Of a stretch of DNA of 64,000 bases, positions 22,901-34,589 are shown in pieces; the first letter of the stretch is position 1, and every line of letters begins with the position of its first letter. The stretch is from Monodelphis domestica (Eukaryota; Chordata; Mammalia; Didelphimorphia; Didelphidae), in NCBI RefSeq assembly GCF_027887165.1, contig NC_077233.1:185075887-185139886 (forward strand), given 5' to 3'. The position numbers and the translations under genes are program-made. Below the pieces are notes generated by a model, which did no database searches, was not told the origin of the DNA, and was given only the letters and a program-made list of their open reading frames with translations.

Positions 22901-25728
22901 GACATCCCTTGCTCTTGCTAAATGATGCAGAAAAGTCTACATTTGCCCTCCTCTTTCCATGAGCAAACTGAAGACTCTAAAGTGGCCTTTTGAGTTTCTC
23001 TGATACTACTTTTTACAGAAGCTTTCTCCAGTATCTAGCACTAGAACTGGCAGCTGTCAATTTCTAGGCGAATCTACTATTTATGTTGTTGAAGAGTCAT
23101 CCCTAAACTGAAGTAAACAATTCATTTTGTCCATGAAATCAGATGTTTCATAAGGACTCCTTGAAAATTATTTAAATGCAGGAATTTTTTTTTCTGGCAA
23201 TTTTTCTGAAAATATTTGCAGAAATCCCTAATACACACCAGGAAAGCAACATGTGAATATTGGCTTTCCTGACCAGTATATCTATTATGCATTTTTCTGA
23301 GACAGATCAGACCTGCTGGGCAGTGCCCATCAAGGGGATTTTGTCAATTCTTCACCCCACTCCTACCCAACACTTTTACTGCATTATGTGTTAATCTTTT
23401 CCTTTTTAAACACAGTTTCTTCTAACACCAATTACTTGAAGTAAACATTTTGCCTTGAATATTTACTTGGCATGAAAAGACTATGTTAGTTTTCATCTTT
23501 TTTTGGTTGTTGTTTTATTTTTAACTTATTCTGGGTAGTAAGTAAGAAAGGTAGAAGAGGAGAAATTTGTTTTACATTGAGTTTTAGAGCAAGGTCAAGA
23601 TATTTCAATTCAAGATTGTTGAAGACCCAAAATGATTTGAGTAATGGGGTTAACCATTTCTGTCAATGAGGGATTTTTAAAGGCAAATAGATATTTTGTA
23701 AACTTCTATAATACTGCTCTTTTGTCTTAAAAGCCCCATAAAATTGTATTTGCCTTTCAATTCAAATTAAATGTGGAGGTAGGTGTATCCCACAAATGGT
23801 AAACTCTGAATTTTATTTTGGAATTCTCTTCTAAATTAAGAACTATGAGGTCTTAGCATACAAGAAGAGGAATTAAATGAGCAGGTTGGTCCCTCATACT
23901 CAGTGCTGAGTTTTTCAATGTTTACTATTTTGAGTTACAAATGCAAGTTTCTTTTTAAAGTAGTTCTTTTGTACTGATTTAGGCCTCTTATCTTAAAATA
24001 CTATATTATAAATCCAGGGCATAATAAGCTTGTCAATGTCTACTCATTTATTAAGCCAATTTGCTCCTTCTCTTTTTTCTCTCTAAGATTACATATGATT
24101 TGTGTGTAATAGAGAACTAAATTCAAAGTATATTTTTAAATCATCCTAAAGTGACATCTTATGAAGAATCAAAATAATTTAGAATGTTTTACACAGAGAA
24201 AAAGGGAGAAAAATTAAGATGTTTACTCTGTATATGCAGATAACACTGAATGGTGTTTTTGCTTTTTATGGGAAGGAAGAACACAAAAAAGTAGCAATTA
24301 AAAAAAAAAAACATATCACTACATTAATGGTGTCTTCTGACTGAAAATGACTGGTTTGTAATGTTCTTCACAGTGCTTGTTTCCAGACTCAGATGAAAAT
24401 AAGTTTACTAAATGTATTCATAATTATATGCACGGTTTCAGTGTACTGTATATAAACAATGTGCTGTTATGAATGCTAACATTAAACCCTAAAAAGTCTC
24501 ATATTAACTACTCACTAAATTTGGCCTGATTTTCCTTATTTAGTAATTGACCACTTTAATATTCTGCTTAAGTTCCTCTACAGTGGCTTTATATTTTATT
24601 TATGATATGGTGATTTCATTATTTGTAAAAATGTCACAAAGACAACTTGGTACCTTATCCTTATTTAGCAAAGGGAAACATGACTTTGTGATCAGGGCTA
24701 GGACACAATATTAAATTTAGAGAAGTCAGAATTTCATTTTAAATCCCTTACAATTAATTTCTAAATAAATGGTAAGAGCAAATAGTGTTTCTTCTCTGTG
24801 CTTTGGTAGAGTAATATAGCTCTGAGTTAATATTAAGAATAAATTCTGCAAGGAAAAAGATTTAGACTTTGCCAAATATATTCTGAATGTATATATATAT
24901 CTTATCTATCTCAAACCCAATCTTTTATCAAGTACTTAGTGTTCAAAGCTTTCAGGTATAGTTCACTTTCCTTTCATTATGAAAAGTTGCTTCTAACTGA
25001 GCTTCTGATACCTTTTTATCCTAGGTAAGTGCCCAAAATAAAGGGGGGGGGGGAAATTGCTCCTCAGTTTAGAAAGTTAACTTTTTGAAGACTGCATTTG
25101 CAACTACAGTACCTTTGCCTTAAAAAGAAATTTCCCTAATGAAGTCACAGCCCCAGATTTTCTTACAAAAATTACTTATGCCCAAGTAACAAGCAATTTT
25201 AAATAAATCTAAGCTCTCCAAAGAGAAAAAAACAAAACAAAACTATCGAAGGCCAATCCTTTCTGACCAAAAAAATCCAGGGCAATTACAATTCACGACT
25301 TTATTGAGAAGTTTTTAAATGTCTAACACCTTTTTATATGCTACCCTAGTTCTCTACCCTTTCCCCAAAAGTCCTACTTGCTAAAGTATCTCCTTCACTC
25401 TTTTTCATTAAGCTACTGGGATACAAATTGCACATTTCCTTCCTAAAAGATCCCCTTCTTAATTTCCTAATAAGAATATTTTTTTTAAAATTACAGTTCT
25501 TAAGAACAATATAAACACAGAAAGTCCATCCTCCTACAAATCTCCAATCATTCTTTCTCTGTTACAAAATATACAAGCATACATATAGCAAAATCCTCTC
25601 TCCCTTTAGCAGAGGGAGCTGAAAACATGTTTTTATCGGAGGCGTGTAGAATTAATGCTACAGTCACGTAGTTTTAGCTCACTGCACCCTACAAGAGCCA
25701 CTGCGGGCTGGTTCCCTTGCTGATTAAA
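19936..25728. other. repeat-free interval between mir-365a and mir-193b
   Basis: Almost 5.8 kb separate the two hairpins. I see no SINE, LINE or DNA transposon here, only simple tracts: an alternating AT-rich palindromic run (20065-20100), a C run of about 27 (21973-21999) and a G run (25045-25053). Only short random frames are open. The interval is most simply part of the primary microRNA transcript with conserved noncoding sequence. Confidence 0.6.
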
Positions 25729-25812
25729 GTGACCACCAAAAGCGGGACTTTGTGGGCCAGTTGGATAAAACATAAACTCATCTCGCCCTCAAAACCCCGA
25801 CTCTGGAATCAC
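25729..25812 (-). ncRNA. MIR193B: microRNA precursor mir-193b
   Basis: Seen: on the minus strand a hairpin of about 84 nt carries 5p CGGGGTTTTGAGGGCGAGAT (25778-25799), loop GAGTTTATGTTTTATCC, and 3p AACTGGCCCACAAAGTCCCG (25741-25762). The loop and 5p arm match human mir-193b as I recall it. The 3p has A where human miR-193b-3p has U at position 10, which is the form I recall from mouse. The lower stem differs from human but closes with GTGA/TCAC. Known: miR-193b-3p (seed ACUGGCC) is co-transcribed with miR-365 and has been linked to brown fat and muscle differentiation. Context: it sits about 2.1 kb downstream of the CpG-island exon on the same strand, so it would lie in the first intron of the host transcript. 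Confidence 0.96.
25741..25762 (-). ncRNA. mature miR-193b-3p
   Basis: The 22 bases read AACTGGCCCACAAAGTCCCG followed by CT on the minus strand. The seed ACUGGCC is intact. The CCC at positions 7-9 and the CCGC near the 3' end separate it from miR-193a-3p (AACUGGCCUACAAAGUCCCA). Confidence 0.93.
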
Positions 25813-27199
25813 AACCACAACGGTCAGAGGCTCCTTTCTATAGCGGGAACATCTTACACAGAATAGTGAAATCAAGCAAGTGAAGGGACTGTATAGGTAG
25901 GAATTTTGAAATTAATGTCATCAGAGAAAAGTCATTAATGCATATGTGTCTGCCTATAAATCTAGTACTTCTGTATGAAAGCAAGAACTACTTCAAGATC
26001 CTTTTTTTCTTAAACCTTACATCTTATGCTTTATTTCCCAAGTTTGGCAGCCGACATTTCTTTCAGAAATATATTCTATCTGAACAGAATCCAGTTGAAG
26101 AAAACCGAAACTTTTTTTTTCAGTGAAAATCCCAGCATAACCAGTCCCTCACTAAACTGGACACAAAAAGATTTCCCTAAGTAAAGTAAAAATCTGCATT
26201 GTCTCTTCATCTACATATTCAAATTTCCCACTTCATTTCCAACTAAAGTTTTTAGTTATTTTTGCCTTTTAATTGTCTCTCATTAAAGTCAAATTTGCTG
26301 CTTGCTGAGATTGGTGCAAATTATTTCCATCTTAATAGCTCCAATTAGGAATTTAACACAATGGTGGTTATATTTCAGAAATTGGCCACTGAGCTGTGTA
26401 AGGCCTTTTCCCCACCCTTTTGTGTGTGTGTGTGTGTTTCCCCACAACTTCTCCTAAAAATAAAATATAAATATGGATGTGTCCTCAAAGGATCTGAGAC
26501 ACACATTCCAAGGCTCTCCTTGGGGGGGGGGGGAGGGGGCCTGGGGAAAGCGAGCGGTAAGAGACCGGGAGAGAAATGAAAACAGGACCTCATAAGTCAA
26601 AATGCCTTTTTCTTTTTGTTTATTTTCCAAGTCCCGCTGAAGCAACTTTGTATTTATCTCTGCTCTGACACTCAGATACACACCCCCAAGGCTGTCTAAC
26701 TCGTGCTTTTTTTTCTTCTTAAACTCCAGGCACACAAAAGCCTAGGCCCCATCTCTTTGCACGCCAGCTCTCTTTCACCCTCTCTCCTTTTTGGGGTGCG
26801 TTTTGGATCCTGGGCTCTAAGACTCCCCTTCTACAGCTGCTGGGGCACATGGAGTATTCTCTCAAAACGGGCCCTGGAAGTTCCCTCTCCCCTAAGCAGC
26901 TGGAGGACACACCTCAGCATTTAAGCCAGGCCTGGGACGGACACGTGTGTGAATCCCGAGTTGGGGAAGGGGACCCCGCAATGGCCCCAGTCTCGAGCTT
27001 AGAGTCGGGGAGATGGGGTAGTGTTGGGGGGATGGGGACAGGGAGGGTTGTGCTCCTTAGGCTGTAGGCTGGCACGGGCCGGCCTGCTCTTTGAATAGCA
27101 TTGTTACTCAGGGTCATCCTTAGTATCATGCAGAACTCTTCCAGTCAGTGCATCAAACAGGGGGAGGGGGGAAGGGGTGGACAGGGGGGCGGGGTGGCA
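25813..27199 (-). other. proposed first-intron segment between host exon 1 and mir-193b
   Basis: This is single-copy sequence with no recognisable interspersed repeat. It contains a short TG run (26421-26437) and a G run (26522-26533). If the host transcript model is right, it is intron 1. It may carry regulatory elements, but none can be named with confidence. Confidence 0.4.
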
Positions 27200-27897
27200 G
27201 TCTTTTCTAGGCGTTCAAACCGCTTCATTAATTTTTAATTAAGTGCGCAGGAAGAGGAGGAAGAAGCCTGAACTGCCTTGCCCCCCCCCCCGCCCCTATC
27301 CCCCCGCCCTCGCCCCACTACACAGACATAAAGGGTGGGGGGATCTCTCTGTCACCCCTCAGTTCTGACAATCCTCCGGCTCCGAGAGGCTGCGGCGCGC
27401 GGCGGCGAAGCCCAGACAAGCGTCTCGCGCCGGGTCCCGGGGGAGCGCCCAGGTGCCGCCGCTGCTGCCCGCTCCCGTGTAGCCTACTCAGTGCAGTCCT
27501 TTGCTTCCCCAGCATACACCAATGGACGTACTCTTCCCCCAGCAGCTAGGACCTCAAGCCCTCGGGGCAGACCTCCTGGCCCCTTCCCTAGCCCCCCGCC
27601 CCACACTCTCGGCAAAATAAAAAGACCGGAATCCGGCCGGCACCACCCCCTCTCTCCCAGCTGCTCCTCTTTCCAGATCCCCGTGGACTCTGGTCCCTTT
27701 TCCCTAACCTTCCTCCCCACCTTGTTCCCTTCCTGCCTGCCCCGCCGCCGGTTGCAGCTCCCCACCCCCCCTCCTCCGGCCGCGCGCGCTGCGGTCCACA
27801 CCTGCCGCTCCCGCGAACCCCGTCCCCCGGGGTGGGAGGGGGGGGGTGCAATGCAGAAAGGAAAGAGTCGGAGAGGGAGGAGGTGAGGGGCACTTAC

Positions 27898-28550
27898 CAG
27901 CGAATCCCTCCTCCCAGGGGTCTGCAGGGAGCGCTCCCCTGCTCCGCCTGTCACTGCTGGGGAAGGTGGGGGCCGAGGGGCGGGGAGAGAGCCAGCCGCC
28001 AGCCTGTACTGCCCTGGCCCGGGTGCCGCCTCGATCCCCAGCAGATCCCTGACTCATTCTGCCATCTCGCCCAGTCAGGCTCCCCGCAAACATTTCTTCA
28101 CCTCGATCACGCCATGATCTACCCGGAGGCCACATCCAGTACCGCGGGGGGTAGAGAGGGGCAGGAGGGGCAAAGGGAGGGAGAGGCGGAAAAGACATCC
28201 TCCCCCCTCATACACACTCCTCACTCCTAGGATGGTCCCCTCCCCTACAAAAATGAAAATTAAAAGTGCAAAAGAAAAAAGAAAGAATTCCTTTTCCATA
28301 GAAAGGGAGATGTTGCTGCGCTCAGCCTCCTCTGCTGCCACAAAGACAGCTCCCCTCCACCCCCACCCCCTATCGCCCCAACCAGCTCTAGGTCCTCCCC
28401 TGCTCGGCTTTACTCTCCTTTCTGCAACGTTGTGGCAAAGCTGCCCAGCGCCCTAGAGCGGGGACCCAGGCCGACCGCCCTATAGCAGGGGCTGCGAGAG
28501 GCGGGGGCTGAGCTGGGCTGGGCTGGGCTGGGGTTGGCAGGGGCGGGAGT
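27898..28550 (-). ncRNA. MIR193BHG: putative first exon of the MIR193BHG-like host lncRNA
   Basis: On the minus strand the sequence GGGATTCGCTG|GTAAGTGCC gives a near-consensus 5' splice site, with the exon ending at 27898 and the intron starting at 27897. It lies inside the CpG island and about 2.1 kb upstream of mir-193b, so both hairpins would be intronic or downstream in the same transcript. Several long frames cross the exon on both strands, but they follow from GC richness and show no recognisable domain, so I treat the product as noncoding. The upstream boundary is a guess, and no downstream exon could be assigned. Orthology to human MIR193BHG rests on position, not exon sequence. Confidence 0.5.
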
Positions 28551-28572
28551 GGGGGGTGGGGGGAGTGGTGGT
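28501..28572 (+). other. G-run cluster with G-quadruplex potential
   Basis: Four tandem GGGCT units are followed by further runs of three to six G (GGGG, GGGCGGG, GGGGGGTGGGGGG) within about 70 bases. This exceeds the simple G3+N1-7 rule for a quadruplex on the plus strand. It lies at the likely upstream edge of the host-transcript promoter, on the non-coding strand relative to that transcript. Confidence 0.6.
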
Positions 28573-28650
28573 AGTGTTGGTAGCTGCGGCGACTCCAGAG
28601 CACCGGAGAGACAGGCAGAGACTGAGAGTAAGGGAAATGTGATTTGGGGG

Positions 28651-30020
28651 TGGGGTGGAGATAGGGGGAGAACCTTTTCCTAGAAGCTGTCTCCAAATAT
28701 AGTAACAGGACTGGGGCATTCCTAGAAATGAGGGAGACGTCAACACAAAGCGGTGGGGGATAGCCCGGGTCCTTCCAGCTTCGAAGTCTGTGCGGATGGA
28801 AGAGAGCTCCCCCAGCACCCCTTTCATTCCCATGGTAGGAGTGCAAGGTGACTACTCTCTAAGGATCTTCACAGAGGGCCGGAGTTGGGAATAGCTGCTT
28901 AACTTCATTCCAAGCTGCGGTTGGCCTTCCATAGATAGCTTTGCTTGGGGTGGGGGTGGGGGGGGAGTGGGGGGGGGCAAGATAAATTTTCCTCCCCCCT
29001 CTTCCCCCCACTGCAGAAAAGCTTTTAGTTTTGGGGATTACTTTCAGAAAACACCAAACCCTCCGGCACAACTCCAAAATACCTACCCAATCCCCATCAA
29101 AAAGTTATGATTGCGTGTAGGGTGTTTCCCAAATACCCCCTTATATTACGAGTGTTCAGTGCTAGTGACTTGTCAAGATATTGCGGAGGGCGGGGGGGGG
29201 GGGAGGTGTTGGAGGTAAATGAGACTCTTCCCTAATCGGAGCCTTGAAAAAGGCTTCATTTTTCTCTTTATCTTCTTTTTTGGAACTGGAAACACGCTCT
29301 GGCTTTTAATTCCTTCCATTTAGTCAAAAATCACAAGTTGTTTGAAGGGGAGAGGGAGGCTCTGCAGGCCGTCCTTGAGGAAGCAGCAGTATTAAACAGC
29401 GAGGAATTCTTTAAAACTATCTTGTCTCTGCGCCCCTTATCAGCCCCGCACCTCGCATCCCCCCCCCCCCCAACCTCCCACTACTTTGACAAACTTGTCC
29501 AGAAGGCTCTCAGGAGTCTTACCAGCCCATCTCCTCCTAGAGGTTCTCTACCCACCTCCCACCCCGCACCCCCCACCCCCCACCTCCCACCCCCATGAGG
29601 ACAACTGAGATAATGAAGGCTTATCTTTTAAAGAGCCAGGCTCCTCCACTCGAACAGAGGGAGGAGGAGGGGTGACACTTTTGGAGAGTAAGAACTGGAT
29701 TCCCTTGATCATAAAAAAATGTATTTGCTGTCCTCTGTTGGTCACAGCGGTTGTCACAAGCAAAAACAAATCATCCAAACGAGAATGTACCATTTCTGAA
29801 GTCTACTCTGAGTGCAGTCTTCTGTTGGCTGTTCTTCCATGAACCAAGATGGAAAATCAAACCAAACAGAGGATGCTCCTTATCCTCTTGAAGGTCCAAG
29901 GTTCCTATATTATGGAATCCAAGTTAAATGAACAATTCCTCTTTAAAATTCCCTCTCTTGGTGTGTAATGTCACCTTGCCACAGAAACACTGATTGAAAT
30001 GATATGGCTTCAAAAGAGAC
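28651..30020. other. unique sequence upstream of the host-transcript promoter
   Basis: No interspersed repeats. It contains G-rich and C-rich tracts (28945-28978, 29188-29205, 29457-29470, 29555-29595). Frames here are low-complexity, proline- or glycine-rich, and not convincing genes. Confidence 0.4.
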
Positions 30021-30034
30021 AAGAATGGAAATAA

Positions 30035-30425
30035 GATGGTACAGCAGGAAAGAACATTCTCTGACTCTGGAGTCAAAGGAAGAAAGGAAAAAGCATTTCT
30101 TAAACACTTGTTATGTTCCAAGCATTGTGCTAAGCACTTTACAATTATTATCCCATTTGTTCCTCACATCAACTCTATGAGTTAGGTCCTATCTCCATTT
30201 TAAAGTGGGAGAAACTGAGGCAAGGAGGTAGTATCTGAGGCTGGATTTGGTCTCAGGGCTTTCTGACTCCAGGCCCAGAGTTCTATCCCTTTTGACACCT
30301 ATTTACCTAGGAGCCAATTCACATCCCTCTTGGGAACCTTCTTACCATTGTGACCTTGGTCAAGTCACTTAACTTCTTTGGTCTTCAGTTCCTTCATTTA
30401 TTTAAAAAAAAATGAATTGACTAGA
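30035..30425 (+). repeat. MIR/MAR-type SINE split by a reversed MIR3-like SINE
   Basis: 30035-30077 ('aagatggtacagcaggaaag ... ctggagtcaaagg') continues at about 30319 ('aattcacatccctcttggga ... gtcaagtcacttaacttc'). Between them lies a reversed MIR3-like copy ('cttgttatgttccaagcatt', 'gagaaactgaggcaagg'). Confidence 0.6.
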
Positions 30426-30459
30426 TCTTTCCCTTCAAGATTACTTTCCACTTACAGCT

Positions 30460-30565
30460 TAGTGCAGTATATATTTTATCAGTATGTAGTTATTTGTAAA
30501 TTGTCTCCCCCACTAGCAGGGATTGTTTTTGCCTCTCTTTGATGTCCCCAGAGGTTAGCCCAGAG
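30460..30565 (+). mobile_element. L2 LINE fragment
   Basis: 'aattgtctcccccactagca' and 'tttgatgtccccagaggtta' follow the L2 3' consensus. It is cut by the next SINE. Confidence 0.6.
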
Positions 30566-30775
30566 TGTTTGTTTTTTAAACCCTTACCTTCTGTCTTGGA
30601 ATCAATACTGTGTATTGGTTCTAAGGCAGAAGAGTGTAAGGGCTAGGCAATGGGGGTTAAGTGACTTGCCCAGGGTCACACAACTAGGAAGTGTCTGAGG
30701 TCAAATTTGAACCCAGCACCTCCTATCTCTAGGCCTGGCTGTCAACCCACTGAACTACCGAGCTGCCCAACTGCC
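30566..30775 (-). repeat. marsupial tRNA-derived SINE
   Basis: Reversed complete copy, with CAGAGTGTT before and CAGAATGTT after as its probable target duplication. Confidence 0.85.
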
Positions 30776-31035
30776 CCCTCAGAATGTTGACTCTCTGACC
30801 TGATGACTTCTGAGGTGTCTTCTAGCTCTAGATCTATAATCCTATGACCCCTTGAGTATAGATTAGGCTAGGCATGTAAATAATGATGATAACTCACATT
30901 CAACTAGCATTTAAAAGTTTATAAGGACTTTCCAGCAATCTATGAGATATATAGTGTGTTATTATCCCATTTTATAGCTGAGAAAACCACAGTTCAGACA
31001 GGTTGAATACCTTGACCATCGTCACATTTACTTAT
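30776..31035. repeat. MIR-family fragments
   Basis: A plus-strand 3' tail ('ttctagctctagatctataa') and a reversed core ('cattttatagctgagaaaac'). Confidence 0.5.
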
Positions 31036-33514
31036 ATATTGTTTTAATGCTAAGTTTATAAACAAGGTAGTGGGATGGTTTTTCCACAGGCAAGTCCATT
31101 TGGTCCAGTCCATTCAGATAATAGGACAATTTCTGACTCCCTGTATATGAAAGGGATTGAGGTCTCCCCTATCCAACTCAATTTAAACTCTCCAGGTAGA
31201 TAAAGAAATGAGAAATGCTTTGGCAGATGTTGACAGGGGGTAGTATGGCATTTAAAGCTTGGCCTGAGAGATTCCCATCATTCCCATTTTCCCGTGTTTG
31301 GGTCCTACCTGTGCAACAGCAGGTCAGAGCTTAGCTTGTAATTCTTTAAGACTATAAATTGTAGAGAAGGAGTACTTGTGCTTATGGGGGATTCCCTTAT
31401 TGAGGAGCACCCCATATCTATGAAATTGCAGGTCCCAGCCTCCATCCCTTTCCTTAATCCCATTCATTCTAGAGGAATGAATATAGTTAAATAAAGTTTC
31501 TATGGCCAAAAAATAACGTGAACATTTCTTGACTAGACTACATGGAAATAGAAATATATTTTGGAAGAGCATACATGTTGAAGACTTTTTTTTTTAAGGT
31601 GTTTGGTTTTTTAAAACTGCTTTGTTTCTTGGCTTTATGAATGTTGACTTTGTTTCAGTCAGTAGGACTGGTTCTGAAATCCCTCTTTGGCACTTGGTCC
31701 CCAATTCAAGTGGGGCCCCAGTCAGAACAAGGGCCAGAGGCAAAGAAGGCAGTTTATCATAGACTGGATCTGCTGGATTAAAATAGGCTAGGACCTGGGG
31801 CTGAATTCAGCTGCAGAGGGTCAGATCTGAGGTAGACATATGGCTAAAGGACATATTTGATAGACAGAGGGTGATTATACAACTTTATTCCCAAGAGAAA
31901 GGGGCCAAAGGCCTAGGCACTTAGGGTTTGCCAGGGGTGGTCTGTAGAAAGGCTACTTGAGGCCAGGAACTCCGATGAGGGCAATTAGATTTGTGTAAAG
32001 AGAAAATAAGGAGTGAAAAGTAATCTGAATTTCACTTTGTTTGGCCAGTGCCATGGCTTAGTGTTCCTGGGAATTGCCCAGTATCTGGCTCTGGCATTTC
32101 AGAGGTTACTGTGGGCAAGGAATATTTTCTCCGAATCCCTCCATGATTTTAAGAACTGGAAAGGGTTTCCTTTCCTTCCACTAAGCCAGAAACAGTTCCT
32201 GTATGGGACAGAGCAAGAGCAGCAGAGTCTCTCAGCAAAATTGGAAGGGCTCCTTTGCCAGATCACTGAAGCATGTACTTGGGATCCTGAAGGAAGCCCA
32301 TTTCTCTTTGGTGGAAACATTCCTGTCCATGTGGAACATAGCCATCCTCTTCACTCCCAGGTCCTTTTAGCAAAACATTTTGCCTATCTATGGGACTTCT
32401 ATCTTTCCTCATCAAAGAACTCCAATATGAGCACCCTAAAAAGAGGCAGGGACCTTGTGTGTACACATTTAGAACAGCATAGAGCCTGGGCATTTCATTC
32501 AAACATAAAATAACAATCGTAACTTTAATCAGAAAATCCTTCAAGCCGCCATTTCCAGCCCCTCCTCACTTCTACTCCCTACCCCATCTTTCCATCCTCC
32601 ACCAGGAAAAACAGCCAACCCGAAGCTTGTCCCAGCTGTAAAGAAGAATGGGAATTTGGGTCAAGGACAGCTAGGTAAAACTACACTTCTCTGCAAAAGT
32701 GCCTCAGGCTCCTGAGTGGCAGCACGGAGGAAGCTGGGCTTTCTCCATTTCCTGAAATGCTAGTCAGAAACTTGGCTTATGTTTGATTACATTGAGCATT
32801 TGTGCCTTAAGATAAAAATATGGTCCAGAAGCTGCCTCCCTGTTTGTATCCGTTTTCCTGATCCCACCCTCTGAATGAAATTGGAAAAGGAAAAAAATAG
32901 CAATCCCCTAATTGAGGATCGGAGGGATTCCCTTACTCCAGGGAAGTCCTGGATTTTAGGGAATTGGGTCAGTTCTGCATGGCCAGCATTCAAAACAAAT
33001 GCCAAATAATGCCATGAATGCCTTCCTCCCCTCCTCTGGTCCACACTATGGAATAGGTAAGGAAAGAAGTAAGAAGGGTCATGCCATTTATCTCCCTGCC
33101 CTTCCACCCCTCACACCAGTTTACAGTGAGGTGTTAAGATTTCCTGTGGGTCAGAGAGATCCGGTTTCCATCATATACCGAGTTGTTCTGGGGTAAGATT
33201 GTCCAGCCTTGGGCTCTAGATAGCAAGGTCTCCGCTCGGCTCTGAACCATTTAAAATTTTGTTGGTTTGTCTTTGGGGTGATTGAGTGGGTATATCTTTG
33301 TTGTTTTGTTATATATTACTATTATTATATTATATATTATCATTATAGATAACAGTCAGATTGAAGAAGTGTTTCTGATTCTTGCCTCAGTGGAATGAAG
33401 TACAGAGGTTATATAGTCTGGACTGAATTGGGGCAAGGGTTAAGACCTAAGGCAATTGGCTCCTCAAAAATAGATTATTATTTTATCTATCAACACTGGC
33501 AGTCCTCTGAATGC
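31036..33514. other. unique sequence
   Basis: About 2.5 kb with no recognised repeat. It includes the longest non-repeat frame of the region (32013-32513, plus, 166 codons), which overlaps frames on the other strand and matches nothing I know. An AT-rich stretch lies at 33308-33350. Confidence 0.35.
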
Positions 33515-33780
33515 CTGGCTGAGTTGTGGATAGAGTTTTGGACATGAAGTTTGGAAGACCTGGGTTCAAATTCTGTCTCTGATAGCTGGGTAACCTATAG
33601 CAAGACTTAATAGGATCATAGACTTAGATTTGGGAGGGATCTTAAAGTCCAATCGATTCATTTTACAGGTGAAAAAACTGAAGCCCAGAGAGATTAAATG
33701 ACTTGCCCAGGGTCCCACAGCTTGTAAGTATATGACTTCCTGACTTCAGGTCCAAGAATCTACCCACTATACCACAACAA
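33515..33780. repeat. MAR1 5' fragment (+) joined to a MIR-like fragment (-)
   Basis: 33515-33606 reads 'ttgtggatagagttttggac' and 'aagacctgggttcaaattct'. 33607-33780 reads 'attcattttacaggtgaaaa', 'gacttgcccagggtcccaca'. Confidence 0.6.
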
Positions 33781-34145
33781 TTTTTATGTATCTTTGTCAT
33801 CTCCTTTAGATTTATCAACTAAGTCATTTCTAATTCAATTTAGTAAGTCCTTATTGAGTACTTGCTTTGGTCCTGGACCTAAAATCGCCTATAGGGATGC
33901 AAAGAAAAAGATTTTAAAATTTGTTGTTCTATTTGAATGTCAGAAGAAAGTTGCTTTCTGTGTTGGTATAGGGAGTGACCGTACCAGGAATTCCCATTGA
34001 GGAAATCTCAGGTCATTTGAGAATATGCCTATGCATATGTTATGTTATCAGTGAGCATGGATGGGCTGCACTCCCCATTTGTTGGAGGGAGAACCCCCAT
34101 ATATGAGATCACCAATCCACTGAGGCACGTGTACATACACACACA

Positions 34146-34146
34146 C

Positions 34147-34225
<79 letters not shown>

Positions 34226-34226
34226 T
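34146..34226 (+). repeat. (GATA)n microsatellite
   Basis: About 20 uninterrupted ATAG units, long enough to be variable in length. Confidence 0.95.
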
Positions 34227-34589
34227 AATTTATGAATAGTTTATCAGTATAAATAACTTGCATTTGGGTGCTTATATATTGTTATATATATTCTTTAATT
34301 TCTGGGAATCCTGGAAAATAGATAATCATTCAAGCACACATAATATTCTTTCTTTCCAGAATGGAAGAGGCAGGAGGTAAGGGTTAGGGAAACATATCAG
34401 GTGTTGTTGTTCAAATCCCTCCTAAAACAGAGGACTACCCAGGGCATGTTTAGTGGTACTGACAGCCTCCAAGGTTTCTTCCCTTCTCTGAAGACGATCA
34501 AATGAAATAATTTCTATAAAGTGCTTTGTAAAACTTAAATCTCTCTACATATAAGTGATGATGATGATGACGACGACAATGATGACTAA

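Larger units (their letters stand above)
27200..28650 (-). promoter_or_regulatory. CpG-island promoter of the mir-193b/365a host transcript
   Basis: The stretch is GC-rich with many CpGs (for example 27390-27480 and 27770-28050) in a window that is otherwise AT-rich and CpG-poor. It lies 1.5-2.9 kb upstream of mir-193b on the minus strand and contains a strong minus-strand splice donor. In human the MIR193BHG lncRNA starts from a CpG island about 2 kb upstream of MIR193B, so position and orientation fit. No TATA box is evident, as is usual for such promoters. An AT-rich block with TTAATTAA (about 27225-27245) at the downstream edge could be a homeodomain-type site. The start site cannot be fixed by eye; I place it between about 28050 and 28650. 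Confidence 0.7.

Noticed and set aside
27335-28846. Several overlapping frames of 100-183 codons on both strands
   Set aside because: GC-rich CpG-island sequence is poor in stop codons. The proteins are low-complexity Pro/Arg/Gly-rich and show no domain, so they are treated as shadows over a noncoding promoter and exon.
29728-29835. Two CTCF-like words (around CCTCTGTTGGTCAC and TTCTGTTGGCTG)
   Set aside because: Each has mismatches at core positions of the CTCF motif, so neither is strong enough to call.
32013-32513. 166-codon plus-strand frame in single-copy DNA
   Set aside because: It is the longest non-repeat frame outside the CpG island, but minus-strand frames overlap it, no family is recognised, and no promoter or splice context is evident. 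Chance is the simplest reading.
34146-34226. Regular tandem array that might suggest a CRISPR-like or satellite array
   Set aside because: It is a plain tetranucleotide microsatellite with no spacers, in a vertebrate nuclear genome.
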